From positions 1 to 35,617 of the forward strand of contig DPAC01000056.1 of the NCBI GenBank assembly GCA_003517675.1: 35,617 nucleotides of DNA. Reading direction: 5' to 3'. The notes below the pieces were generated by a model, which was not told where the DNA came from, ran no database searches, and worked only from the letters and a program-made list of their open reading frames with translations. Of this stretch, positions 17,987 to 27,081 are shown piece after piece. A program made the position numbers and the translations under genes. Source of the DNA: Porphyromonadaceae bacterium (GTDB taxonomy: Bacteria; Bacteroidota; Bacteroidia; Bacteroidales; Dysgonomonadaceae). The stretch's first letter is position 1, and the number at the start of each line of letters is the position of its first letter.

Positions 17987-18742
17987 CTAGCGAATGCGGT
18001 AAGTCAATGAAAAGTTCATCATCGGCCACCAGTTTAAGATACTTTCCGATACGGGCAGGTCAAGTTCATCTGTCATTTCACTGACAAAATTCTTACCACC
18101 ATCTTTCAGATTGGGGCTGCTTAAGACATACTTTCCCTGGTATACCATCCCCAGTTCGAATTTAAAACCCACCCTGTTTCGCGGTATAGTCCTCCCAAGG
18201 CCAATACCGAAATAAGGTTTGATGGCATTACCCATATCGAGTTTGCCATAAAAACTGCCATCATCGTTTGGTGTGATCACGATATCCGTGTCCTCAAATT
18301 GCAATTCCGGATTCTCTCCCAATACAGCCGTTAAGTCCTGGTAATTTGTGATCGACCCGTTTGTAGAGGCCTTGTTAGTCCCAAAATAAAACCCGCCGGT
18401 AAAACAGAAGATGCCGTTTTTCATCGGATAATAATCCACCAATGTTTTGAAGTTGGGAAGGGTTATCTCGGTATCGGTCAATTCACCTTCCGCATCGACT
18501 TCATTTCCGCCGTTCTCCACGGTAAAATCAAATTCTATCGCGTCGTTGTGGCTATAGGTAAAGTAATCGAATCCTGCTCTCAGCCTCAGATTGGGAGAAA
18601 GTGAGGTAGCTCCCTGAACGCCGATGCCATACAAACCGGCGTTGATGCCGGCACTCCAGCTTTCAAATGCACTATACTGGGCATTAACGGAGAATACCAT
18701 TATGTGCGCCAGGATGAACGAAAATGATATATTACGTATCAT
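17987..18742 (-). CDS. Small outer-membrane beta-barrel protein
   Basis: A 251-residue protein with a signal peptide (MIRNISFSFILAHIMVFSVNAQ) and alternating strands typical of an outer-membrane barrel, such as GINAGLYGIGVQGATSL, LRLRAGFDYFTY, PYFGIGLGRTI and GFKFELGMVYQGKYVL. It ends in FSLTYRIR, resembling a barrel C-terminal strand although the last residue is Arg. No specific function is visible. It converges with the DUF6515-like gene (89 bases between stops, no clear terminator) and is divergent from the GH105-type gene. Confidence 0.72.
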   Translation of the reverse strand: MIRNISFSFILAHIMVFSVNAQYSAFESWSAGINAGLYGIGVQGATSLSPNLRLRAGFDYFTYSHNDAIEFDFTVENGGNEVDAEGELTDTEITLPNFKTLVDYYPMKNGIFCFTGGFYFGTNKASTNGSITNYQDLTAVLGENPELQFEDTDIVITPNDDGSFYGKLDMGNAIKPYFGIGLGRTIPRNRVGFKFELGMVYQGKYVLSSPNLKDGGKNFVSEMTDELDLPVSESILNWWPMMNFSLTYRIR

Positions 18743-18863
18743 GATGGGAATTGTTATAAAATAATGTAAAATTGTTATTTATTGTTTTTTATACTTATAA
18801 CATTTAAAACAAATATTTAATAAAATTGTTCTTCATATTTTTCTATTGCCTATTTTTTTAGAG

Positions 18864-18895
18864 TTCGGGTTTAAATGTAAAAAGTTGTATATTTG
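18864..18895 (+). promoter_or_regulatory. Promoter for the GH88/GH105 gene
   Basis: TATATTTG (18888-18895) is a full -7 match; TTCG at 18864-18867 with a 20-base spacer is a one-mismatch -33 box. The ATG is 47 bases downstream of the -7 box, within a strongly A/T-rich 200-base intergenic region. Confidence 0.6.
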
Positions 18896-18942
18896 CAACC
18901 ATAATAACGAATCAAATCTGTAAAAAAAAAGCATCAACACCA

Positions 18943-20043
18943 ATGAAAAGGCTCATCTTACCCACACTCATCCTGTGCTCAGCGATCGGTCTCTTTGCTC
19001 AATCAGGAGAAAAAAACTATTTCCGGAAGGAATATATCAAGGAAGTCATGAACAAGGCAGCCGTTTGGCAACTGCAGCATCCAAAGCACGCACCGAACGA
19101 CTGGACAAATGGCGCCTTCTATGCCGGCGTGTTTGCTGCCTGGCAAACCACGAAATCTCCGGTTCTGTATGAAGCGATGATGGCCATGGGAAACGATTCC
19201 ACGCAGTGGCAACCCGGTCGCAGATGGTATCATGCAGATGATATCGCGATCAGTCAGACCTACATCGATCTCTACCGGATTGAGAAACAACAGAAAATAA
19301 TCCAGCCCACGATTGACACGGTGAAGCTGCATTTGGAACGTGATTATCCCACAAGGGGCAATATCGATGGTATCAAATGGTGGTGGTGCGATGCCCTCTT
19401 TATGGGGCCTCCCGTGCTGGTTAAACTGGGTGTGACCCTGAATGACCCTGCCTATTTTGCCTACAACGACCAGTATTTCAAGGAGTGCTACGATCTGTTG
19501 TACGATAAGGAGGAACACCTTTTTGCACGTGACCTGAACTATGTGATCAAAAATGACGGAAATGACCGTTATGAGGCGAATGGGAAAAAGATTTTCTGGT
19601 CCCGTGGCAATGGCTGGGTGATGGGAGGGCTTGTTCGCATTTTGCAGGAACTGCCGGCCGATTACGACAATCGACCCTTTTACGAGAACCTGTTCAAAGA
19701 GATGGCAGAGCGCGTACTCTCCCTGCAACAGGAAGACGGTCTGTGGCGCGCCAGTCTGCTGGATCCTGCATCTTATCCAGGAGGTGAAGTAAGCGGATCT
19801 GGATTTTTCTGTTACGCCCTTGCCTGGGGAATCAATAACAAGCTATTGGACAGAGACACCTATCTCCCTGCTGTCAAGAAAACATGGGTTGCCTTGAACC
19901 AGTGTGTGAATGAAGAGGGACGCGTGGGATGGGTGCAACCTATCGGCGCCGATCCCCGTAAAAATTTCACCTCAGAGAGCTGGGAAGTTTACGGTACGGG
20001 TGCCTTCCTGCTGGCCGGCAGTGAGGTGATTAAACTAAAGTAA
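18943..20043 (+). CDS. GH88/GH105 family unsaturated glycuronyl hydrolase
   Basis: A 366-residue secreted enzyme (signal peptide ending about LFAQ, residue 20) of the six-hairpin (alpha/alpha)6 fold. Features include HADDIAISQTYIDLY (97-111), KWWWCDALFMGPP with the expected catalytic Asp150, FWSRGNGWVMGGL and GSGFFCYALAWG. GH105/GH88 enzymes remove the 4,5-unsaturated uronic acid left by polysaccharide lyases, commonly from rhamnogalacturonan. It has its own promoter and lies just before the ECF sigma gene, 48 bases from stop to start, so it may be a separate unit or a PUL member. GH105 is preferred over GH88 by similarity to YteR-type motifs. Confidence 0.88.
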   Translation: MKRLILPTLILCSAIGLFAQSGEKNYFRKEYIKEVMNKAAVWQLQHPKHAPNDWTNGAFYAGVFAAWQTTKSPVLYEAMMAMGNDSTQWQPGRRWYHADDIAISQTYIDLYRIEKQQKIIQPTIDTVKLHLERDYPTRGNIDGIKWWWCDALFMGPPVLVKLGVTLNDPAYFAYNDQYFKECYDLLYDKEEHLFARDLNYVIKNDGNDRYEANGKKIFWSRGNGWVMGGLVRILQELPADYDNRPFYENLFKEMAERVLSLQQEDGLWRASLLDPASYPGGEVSGSGFFCYALAWGINNKLLDRDTYLPAVKKTWVALNQCVNEEGRVGWVQPIGADPRKNFTSESWEVYGTGAFLLAGSEVIKLK

Positions 20044-20091
20044 CAGATTTGTTTATTTTGTATTTATTATCCCAAGAGATTTACAAAGCTG

Positions 20092-20631
20092 GTGAAAACG
20101 GCAAAAGAGATTGAATCTATCTATAACCTGTATGTGGACGAGTTGTTCACGTATGGTCTCTATCTTGGTTTTGAACGGGAGATAGTGATGGACGCCATAC
20201 AGGATGTATTTTGTAAACTTTCTGCCGACACATCCATGTTGGACAATGTCTCAAACATGAAATTCTACTTGTTTAAATCACTCAAAAACAGACTCTTTGA
20301 CATATACAGGAGCCGAAAAGAACATGTCCCCCTGGAAAATGTAGATGCTGGCCGGGAAATGCCTTTCCAGATCAATGTGAATGTGGAAGATCTTCTTATC
20401 GAAGAGGAGGAACAGCAACAGATTAAGAGAGAAATAGAAGAGATGCTGGGCTCACTCACAGACCGTCAACGTGAAATCATCTATCTCCGCTATGTGCAGG
20501 AATATGACTATCCTCAAATCGCACAACTACTGAATATCAGTGTTCACGCATGCCGCAAACTGGTATCTAAAGCAATCGCCAGCTTAAGAGAAAAATTTGG
20601 CACACTCGTTTTTCTTTTCCTCATTTCTTAA
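20092..20631 (+). CDS. ECF-type RNA polymerase sigma factor
   Basis: A 179-residue sigma-70 family protein with a GTG start. Region 2 includes VMDAIQDVFCKL (about residue 32), and region 4 (about 118-170) is LTDRQREIIYLRYVQEYDYPQI with a helix-turn-helix in AQLLNISVHACRKLVSKAIASL. ECF sigma factors of this group are held by the FecR anti-sigma protein at the inner membrane and released when the SusC receptor's STN domain signals. The downstream fecR and susC genes fit this exactly. The C-terminus FGTLVFLFLIS is unusually hydrophobic for a sigma factor. GTG is taken because no earlier in-frame start gives the usual N-terminus. Confidence 0.92.
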   Translation: MKTAKEIESIYNLYVDELFTYGLYLGFEREIVMDAIQDVFCKLSADTSMLDNVSNMKFYLFKSLKNRLFDIYRSRKEHVPLENVDAGREMPFQINVNVEDLLIEEEEQQQIKREIEEMLGSLTDRQREIIYLRYVQEYDYPQIAQLLNISVHACRKLVSKAIASLREKFGTLVFLFLIS

Positions 20632-20746
20632 CCTAAAAGTGTTAATATTATAAGTTTTTCAAAAAACAGGGGATAAATTTTTCTTGCATTCGTCTATTTA
20701 TTAAATCCGTTTCTAAATAATGTAAGACGCATTAAATGAATTTACA

Positions 20747-21934
20747 ATGCCAAATTATAAACGATATACAGATTTTTTAAAAGATAAGCAATTTATCAGG
20801 TGGCAATTAGCCCCTGATGAAGAGTTAGAAGCACAGTGGAAGGACTTTATCAAAGAAAATCCGCATCTGCATATAGAAATCCAACGAGCCATTGATTATC
20901 TGAAAACAACCGGATTAAACAAAAGCACCTTAAACGAGGATGAACGTATACGTTTATTTAATGAAATTCAATTTAACATCAAGCAATCGTTGAATAAAAC
21001 AAAAACCCGCCGGATTATCCGACTTTCCGTTGCTTCATGCGCCGCCATCGCCCTGCTCATGATCGGATTAAACCTCTTTCTTTCTCAGAAAAATGATATC
21101 CATTCTTCACCGGAACAAGAAGTCATTGTGGGGAGTCTATTAAACAATGAAGATATTCAACTGATTACGGAAGAAGAATCGCTATCGTTTCAAAACGATG
21201 TGCAGATGGAGTTCGATGAAAGAGGAAAAGCAAAAATAACACAAATCGACCGTGAAGAAAAAACGGTGGAATTGACCAAAAGCAAGCAAAACACGCTGAT
21301 TGTCCCTTATGGAAAACGCTCCACACTCATTCTTGCCGACGGAAGTAAGGTGTGGCTCAATTCCGGTTCCGTGCTTGAATTTCCGGCACAATTTACCGGG
21401 AACAAACGTGAAGTGCGGCTGGCGTCGGGCGAAATGTACATCGAAGTGGCACCCGATAAAAAGAAACCATTCTATGTACATACCTCCGATTTTAACGTAA
21501 AAGTATATGGCACCAAATTCAACGTCTCCGCGTACGCCGACTCTCAGAAATCGGTTGTATTGGTGGAAGGCCGGGTAAGCTTGCAAACCGCCAATAAAAA
21601 GGAAACTTTCTTAGCCCCCAGCGAACAGGCTGTTTTTTCGGATAACAGCACATTCCACACGCAAAAAGTAGATGTGAACCAGTTTATCAGCTGGAAAAAC
21701 GGTTATCTGGAATTCAATCAAACCCCTATAACGGAAGTACTGAAACAGGTTGGAAGATATTACAACCTCTCTTTTGACTTCGACAACGATGTAAACTTAC
21801 AGAAGCGCACCTGTAGCGGGAAAATTTACCTGTCTGAGAACCTGGATAATGTAATGGCCACGGTCGGTTTATTATCCTCAACAATTTATACCAGAAAAGA
21901 AAATCAGATATTCATTACACACAAACCCTTATAA
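20747..21934 (+). CDS. FecR-family anti-sigma factor
   Basis: A 395-residue inner-membrane anti-sigma factor. The cytoplasmic N-terminus (1-85) should bind the sigma factor; one membrane helix follows (about 90-113). The periplasmic part has a FecR domain (about 180-285: RSTLILADGSKVWLNSGS, REVRLASGEMYIEV, FNVKVYGTKFNVSAY) and a C-terminal DUF4974 domain (about 320-392) that probably meets the STN domain of the SusC receptor. It lies 115 bases downstream of the sigma gene. A minus-strand terminator and antisense promoter lie in the 152 bases between it and susC. Confidence 0.94.
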   Translation: MPNYKRYTDFLKDKQFIRWQLAPDEELEAQWKDFIKENPHLHIEIQRAIDYLKTTGLNKSTLNEDERIRLFNEIQFNIKQSLNKTKTRRIIRLSVASCAAIALLMIGLNLFLSQKNDIHSSPEQEVIVGSLLNNEDIQLITEEESLSFQNDVQMEFDERGKAKITQIDREEKTVELTKSKQNTLIVPYGKRSTLILADGSKVWLNSGSVLEFPAQFTGNKREVRLASGEMYIEVAPDKKKPFYVHTSDFNVKVYGTKFNVSAYADSQKSVVLVEGRVSLQTANKKETFLAPSEQAVFSDNSTFHTQKVDVNQFISWKNGYLEFNQTPITEVLKQVGRYYNLSFDFDNDVNLQKRTCSGKIYLSENLDNVMATVGLLSSTIYTRKENQIFITHKPL

Positions 21935-21999
21935 AAATTTAAAGCCTATGGAAAATGAAATAGTTAGTTAAAACTATCCCGACAATGACAGGTCGGCAT

Positions 22000-22035
22000 A
22001 AAAAAAGCCGAACGATACTGCGAATACCGTCCGGC
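22000..22035 (-). terminator. Minus-strand intrinsic terminator between fecR and susC
   Basis: Read on the minus strand, GCCGGACGGTA (22035-22025) pairs with TATCGTTCGGC (22017-22007) over 11 positions including two G-U pairs, with a 7-base loop, followed directly by seven T's (22006-22000). On the plus strand the two G-U pairs become A-C mismatches and no T-run follows, so the signal is directional. Confidence 0.72.
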
Positions 22036-22076
22036 CAGATTGAATTTAATTACCTGAATTATTAATAATTAAAATC
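22000..22076 (-). ncRNA. Candidate cis-antisense small RNA over the susC leader
   Basis: A minus-strand promoter-like pair ends at 22080 and a minus-strand terminator ends at 22000. The predicted transcript is about 75 nt and is complementary to the leader just upstream of the susC-like gene. Bacteroides PULs of the ECF/anti-sigma type are reported to carry cis-encoded antisense RNAs in this same position that repress the PUL. The exact 5' end is an estimate. Confidence 0.5.
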
Positions 22077-22079
22077 GTA

Positions 22080-22112
22080 CAAAGATATGAATAAACATTG
22101 TATTGAGGGAAA
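22080..22112 (-). promoter_or_regulatory. Candidate antisense promoter at the susC start
   Basis: On the minus strand TATCTTTG (22087-22080) is a full match to the -7 consensus. TTTC at 22112-22109 with a 21-base spacer is a one-mismatch -33 box. The -7 box overlaps the first base of the susC-like start codon. Confidence 0.5.
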
Positions 22113-25100
22113 AAAATCCTTCAATAATTTACTACACGTTCTAAAAATCATGAGAATAACCCTGTTCTTTCTGTTTTTTTTCATCCTGTTTTCCTCAGCA
22201 GCCAACAGTTTCTCCCAAGAATTCACTTTCAACCAGAAATCGGCTTCAATAAGAGAAATATGCAAACAAATTGAGAAGGGGAGTGATTATGTTTTCGTTT
22301 TTTCGGATAACAGCGAAAAAACAATAGATAAGAAAGTGAACATCGACGCCAATGCAAAAAATGTGGCGGAAATTCTGGATGCGGTATTATCCGATACGGG
22401 ACTCACATATAAAATATTGGACAAACAAATCGTCATCTATGAGGCGGGGAAAATCATTTCAACAAAAGTATCGGAACATAAGATCCCGGAGACCATTATC
22501 CAGCAACCGGCCAAAAAGCAAATAACCGGCAGAGTCGTAGATGTTCAGGGTGAGCCCATCATCGGTGCCAACATTGTAGAAGTCGGTACAACCAACGGAA
22601 CCGTGACCGATGTGGATGGAAATTTCACGCTCAGTGTGGAAGAGGATGCCACCATTCGTATTTCGTATATTGGCTATCTGGAACAAGATATCAATACAGC
22701 AGGAAGAACGAATTTTAACATTACACTTTTAGAAGATACCCAGGCATTGGAGGAAGTCGTCGTTATTGGTTATGGGGTAGCCCGAAAATCGGATATTACC
22801 GGTGCTGTGGCTTCCATCTCCTCCAAACAATTCAAAGACCAGCCGGTGAAACGGGTGGAAGATATTTTGCAGGGCCGCGCAGCGGGTGTGGCGGTCACAA
22901 GTGTAAACGGTCTGCCCGGAGGTGAAATTAAAGTTCGCGTTCGCGGTACTACCTCTATTAATACAAGTAATGATCCGTTGTATGTCATCGATGGCGTTAT
23001 GTCCGGCGGGCTGGATGTGAATCCTGCCGACATCCAGTCGATTGAAGTATTGAAAGACGCTTCGGCAACAGCAATTTACGGATCCCGAGGCGCGAATGGC
23101 GTGGTACTGGTTACTACCAAGAAAGGGGTAGAAGGCAAAGTACAGATTTATACGGATGTGGCTATAGGCGTATCGAACATCCTCAAAAAATATGATTTAT
23201 TGAATGCCTATGAGTATGCAAGCGCACTGAAGGAGTACAATGGTATTTCCTTTGCAGATGACGAGATGGCTGCCTATAAAAATGGTTCCAAAGGCATCGA
23301 TTGGCAGAATCTGATGTTGCAAACAGGTATTAGTCAAGATTATAAATTGGGCGTTTCGGGTGGAACGGCTAAGAATAAGTATCTTATTTCGGCCAATTTG
23401 CTCGACATGACAGCCATAACCATTACGACCAAGTATCAGCGTGCACAGTTGCGGGTGAATTTAGATAATGAGCTTACGAATTGGTTGACGCTCTCTACCA
23501 GAATAAATGCTTCCCGTGCTCACAGCCATAATGGCGATATTGATATTATGAACTTTTTGAACTATTCTCCTACGATGGAGATGAAAGATCCGGTAACGGG
23601 CGTTTATAACATGGACCCCTACAACTCGGTAAACGGGAATCCTTATGGAGCTCGCGTAGCGAATTACGATGATTTATATGTGTATGCCTTAAATACAAAT
23701 ATGGCTTTGACCTTCAAAATCATGAAAGGGCTGACCTTTTCCGTACAAGGTGCTGCCAATTACTCCCATATTCCAAATTACTCTTTCACCTCAGAGTTGG
23801 CCAAACCTGGGCAACTTAGCGAAATGGAGAACTCAAGTCGGATGAATCTCTTTTGGCAGAATACGAACAATGTAACTTACAATACTAGTTTCGGCGATCA
23901 TAACCTGATGGCAACAGCTGTATTTGAAGCCAACGGTACTGAAGGAAGAAATCTGAAGCTGACCGGTAGCGAGTTGGCGAATGAGTTTGTCGGTTACTGG
24001 AATGCGCAGAATGCAAAGACGCGCGATGGAAGCAACGGCTATTCCAAGGAAGCTATCGTGTCGGGACTCGGCCGAGTTATGTACAACTACAAAGGAAAGT
24101 ATATGGTGACCGGTACCTTCCGTGCCGATGGTTCCTCCAAGTTTCAAAAGGGTCATAAGTGGGGTTATTTCCCCTCAGCAGCAGTTGCTTGGGACATTGC
24201 CAAAGAAAACTTCATGAGCAAACAGGATATTTTCCGGCAATTAAAGCTAAGAGGTAGCTTTGGTATCGTAGGTAATCAGAGTATCGGTGCTTACAGTACA
24301 TTGGGTATGTTGGCTGCAACGAAATACGACGGCTATGGCAGTGATGCGATTCATACAGGCTATTGGACCGGTAATCTGGCTACACCAAATGTAACTTGGG
24401 AAAGCACGTATCAGTATAACATCGGTTTGGACGCCAGCGTGCTGGATGGCCGCTTGAACTTTACGGCCGAATGGTTCCGGAAAGATACCAAAGATTTATT
24501 GCTTCGTAAACCGGCACCACAATATAACGGTGGTGGCTCTTTCTGGGTCAACCAGGGTGAGGTGAGAAATTCGGGTGTTGAATTCTCGATTACGGCTACT
24601 CCTCTAACGGATAAAGATATTTTTGGCTGGGAAACATCGCTGAACGCATCGTTCCTGAAAAACAAGATCGTCGATCTGGCGGGTAGTGATTTTATCGTCG
24701 GCGAGAATAACACAAGTATCGGGGGCGGACCTATTGAAATTATGAAGGTGGGTTATCCCATTGGGTCTTTCTATTTGTATGAATGGCAGAACTTTAATAA
24801 TCAAGGCGCCAATCTCTACAAACGTCAGTCTGATGGAAGTTTGACAACCAATCCGGGTGCGGATGAATTGACTACCATGGGGCAATCGGAACCTAAGTGG
24901 ACTTTCGGTTGGAACAATACATTTACGTGGAAAAATTGGACCCTCAATCTCTTTATTAATGCTGCATTGGGGCAGGATCGATTGAACGTAAGCCGCTACT
25001 CGATGGCTTCTATGACAGGTGTGTATCGTTTCATCTCTTTGTCTGACGCTTATTATAAAAGCTGGGATCAGGTAGCCAATAAAGCGGAAGCCGTGTATGC

Positions 25101-25392
25101 AAGTCATAAAAACTCAGACAATCGTAACTATCCGGACTCTGACTTCTGGCTCGAAGATGCTTCATTTGTGAAGCTGAAAAATATAAGTCTTTCATATAGC
25201 ATCCCTAAAAAGGTAGCGAGAATAGCCGATATACAATTGTCGGTTAGTTCGCAGAATTTATTCACACTAACGAAATATACCGGTATGGACCCTGAAGTAT
25301 ACAGCGAAGGTGTTTATGGCTATAATGGTGTGGATATGGGATCTTATCCTGTGCCAAGAACATTCACTTTTGGTATGGAACTTAACTTTTAA
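22087..25392 (+). CDS. SusC/RagA-type TonB-dependent receptor with STN signalling domain
   Basis: A 1101-residue outer-membrane transporter importing glycan fragments with its SusD partner. The N-terminal extension leads to a signal segment (about 22-44). An STN domain follows (about 52-115: ASIREICKQIEKGSDYVFVF), then a carboxypeptidase-D-like domain (146-215: ITGRVVDVQGEPIIGANI), a TonB-box-like EEVVVIGYG (222-230) and the plug (about 235-345: LQGRAAGV, YVIDGV, LKDASATAIYGSRGANGV), then the barrel. The STN domain couples ligand binding to the FecR protein and ECF sigma factor encoded upstream. ATG 22087 or the later Met at residue 22 could be the start; the latter gives a more standard signal peptide. 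SusD follows after 21 bases. Confidence 0.95.
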   Translation: MNKHCIEGKKSFNNLLHVLKIMRITLFFLFFFILFSSAANSFSQEFTFNQKSASIREICKQIEKGSDYVFVFSDNSEKTIDKKVNIDANAKNVAEILDAVLSDTGLTYKILDKQIVIYEAGKIISTKVSEHKIPETIIQQPAKKQITGRVVDVQGEPIIGANIVEVGTTNGTVTDVDGNFTLSVEEDATIRISYIGYLEQDINTAGRTNFNITLLEDTQALEEVVVIGYGVARKSDITGAVASISSKQFKDQPVKRVEDILQGRAAGVAVTSVNGLPGGEIKVRVRGTTSINTSNDPLYVIDGVMSGGLDVNPADIQSIEVLKDASATAIYGSRGANGVVLVTTKKGVEGKVQIYTDVAIGVSNILKKYDLLNAYEYASALKEYNGISFADDEMAAYKNGSKGIDWQNLMLQTGISQDYKLGVSGGTAKNKYLISANLLDMTAITITTKYQRAQLRVNLDNELTNWLTLSTRINASRAHSHNGDIDIMNFLNYSPTMEMKDPVTGVYNMDPYNSVNGNPYGARVANYDDLYVYALNTNMALTFKIMKGLTFSVQGAANYSHIPNYSFTSELAKPGQLSEMENSSRMNLFWQNTNNVTYNTSFGDHNLMATAVFEANGTEGRNLKLTGSELANEFVGYWNAQNAKTRDGSNGYSKEAIVSGLGRVMYNYKGKYMVTGTFRADGSSKFQKGHKWGYFPSAAVAWDIAKENFMSKQDIFRQLKLRGSFGIVGNQSIGAYSTLGMLAATKYDGYGSDAIHTGYWTGNLATPNVTWESTYQYNIGLDASVLDGRLNFTAEWFRKDTKDLLLRKPAPQYNGGGSFWVNQGEVRNSGVEFSITATPLTDKDIFGWETSLNASFLKNKIVDLAGSDFIVGENNTSIGGGPIEIMKVGYPIGSFYLYEWQNFNNQGANLYKRQSDGSLTTNPGADELTTMGQSEPKWTFGWNNTFTWKNWTLNLFINAALGQDRLNVSRYSMASMTGVYRFISLSDAYYKSWDQVANKAEAVYASHKNSDNRNYPDSDFWLEDASFVKLKNISLSYSIPKKVARIADIQLSVSSQNLFTLTKYTGMDPEVYSEGVYGYNGVDMGSYPVPRTFTFGMELNF

Positions 25393-25413
25393 TCTTTTAA
25401 CTATTAACTATAC

Positions 25414-27054
25414 ATGGATATGAAAACAATATATAGAATATTCAAAACGACCGCACTGGTATTGTTGGCACTTTGGATGGTATCCTGCCAGGATTTACTA
25501 ACAGAGGACCCTAAAGGACAGTTGGCCGTGAAAAACTTCTTCAATTCAAAAGGCGATTTAGACCTGGCACTGAATGGAATGTACTCCATAGTAGCCCAAG
25601 ATATGTATGCCAATATCTGGGCAGGCTTCGAGGCTGTGATGGGTGACGATATTTCTACGCACCCGGCGGCCAATAAACAGGGAATCCGTGAAGTGGATAC
25701 TTATAATATATCAGATAACAACTCGTGGGTGACTGAATTGTGGAGCGCTCGCTGGAGGTTGGTAAAAGCGGCTAACTTCATCATCGATAATGCCGGACGG
25801 ACGCCCGATCTAACTCAGGAAGAGAAAGATGCAGGTATCGGACAAGCTTATTACTGGCGCGCCTACTCGTACTTCTATTTAGTAATGGCTTGGGGTGAAG
25901 TGCCGATGGTGGTGAAAGATGAAATCAATTATAACATGCCCCTGGCATCTATCGCTGACATTTACGACTTGATCGTGTCCGATCTGAAAAATGCGGAACA
26001 AATGGTTCCCGACAATTATACGAAAGAACCTTTTGCCAGAAATGGGGTAAACATTGCTGTTAACAAAGGAGCTGTGAAGGCAACATTGGCCTATGTATAT
26101 ATGTCGATGGCGGGATACCCGTTGAACAAGGGTACTGAATATTACCAACTGGCTGCCGGCAAGGCAAAAGAAGTGATCGATGCCTCAAAGAAAGGTACTT
26201 ACTACTATAAATTACTGCCTGATTACAAGCAGGTATATTCCATGGAATGGAATAAAAAGAATCCGGAGGTACTGCTTGGAGTTTATTACAATCGTGGGAC
26301 AGGGGCCATTACAAACGCTCCTTTGGCGGACTTCTTGGCTGACTACGCTTATGGCGGCGGTGGTTGGGGCGATACGAACGGAGAAATTAAATTCTGGTAC
26401 GATTTCCCTAAAGGCTCTCGCAAAGACGCGTCTTATTTTCCTAAGATCATTTTAAAGAACGAAACCCAATTGCGGGATTGGTGGGAAGACCCGGACCCGA
26501 CAGCTCCCCGTGTTGTTATCGCTCCCTGTTTCATGAAGAAAGTGGAGACTACCACCGGTGATGAGTTTGACTATACGAATCCCAAGGTTTTGATGAATCA
26601 GGATGGAGAAAAGACTCATCAGATCATTCGCCTTTCAGAAGTGTATTGCTGGTATGCCGAAGCGGTAGGCCGTTCCAAAACCGGTAGTATCACCGAAGCG
26701 GTTAATCTATTGAATGAGGTGCGCAATCGAGCCAACGGGACGGCTGTTGCGGATAGAGACATCTATAAAACGACTATGTCGTATGATGAATTGGCGGAAG
26801 CTGCTTACAATGAGCATGGGTGGGAAATAGCCGGTTATTACTGGGGAAACATTGCTACCAGAGCCCGAGATATGCTCCGCATGGATCGCATCAAAGATCA
26901 TTTTGAATACAGAAAATTGAATCCGGCCATTGAAGTAGCACCTGGGGTATTCAGAAAAGAAGCCGTATCCGTATCGGGTACGTGGAATGATAGCAAGGTG
27001 CATCTTCCCCGTCCTTTCGTGGATTCATCTATTAATCCGAATTTAAAGAACTGA
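25414..27054 (+). CDS. SusD/RagB-family glycan-binding lipoprotein
   Basis: A 546-residue surface lipoprotein acting as lid and glycan receptor for the SusC-like transporter. The signal ends at Cys25 (WMVSCQDLLTEDP), and LLTEDPKGQL is the usual SusD N-terminus. Later segments typical of the family include YYWRAYSYFYLVMAWGEVPM (near 145-165), KGAVKATLAYVYMSMAGYPL and, near the C-terminal third, IIRLSEVYCWYAEAVGRSK with LLNEVRNRA. It begins 21 bases after susC. The Met at 25420 (MKTIYRIF) could be the true start instead of 25414. The specific glycan cannot be read from the sequence. Confidence 0.94.
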   Translation: MDMKTIYRIFKTTALVLLALWMVSCQDLLTEDPKGQLAVKNFFNSKGDLDLALNGMYSIVAQDMYANIWAGFEAVMGDDISTHPAANKQGIREVDTYNISDNNSWVTELWSARWRLVKAANFIIDNAGRTPDLTQEEKDAGIGQAYYWRAYSYFYLVMAWGEVPMVVKDEINYNMPLASIADIYDLIVSDLKNAEQMVPDNYTKEPFARNGVNIAVNKGAVKATLAYVYMSMAGYPLNKGTEYYQLAAGKAKEVIDASKKGTYYYKLLPDYKQVYSMEWNKKNPEVLLGVYYNRGTGAITNAPLADFLADYAYGGGGWGDTNGEIKFWYDFPKGSRKDASYFPKIILKNETQLRDWWEDPDPTAPRVVIAPCFMKKVETTTGDEFDYTNPKVLMNQDGEKTHQIIRLSEVYCWYAEAVGRSKTGSITEAVNLLNEVRNRANGTAVADRDIYKTTMSYDELAEAAYNEHGWEIAGYYWGNIATRARDMLRMDRIKDHFEYRKLNPAIEVAPGVFRKEAVSVSGTWNDSKVHLPRPFVDSSINPNLKN

Positions 27055-27081
27055 GTGAAACAGCTATAAAAGATATGCATT

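Noticed and set aside
22007..22035. The same hairpin as a plus-strand terminator of fecR
   Set aside because: On the plus strand the stem has two A-C mismatches and no T-run follows, so only the minus-strand reading is supported.
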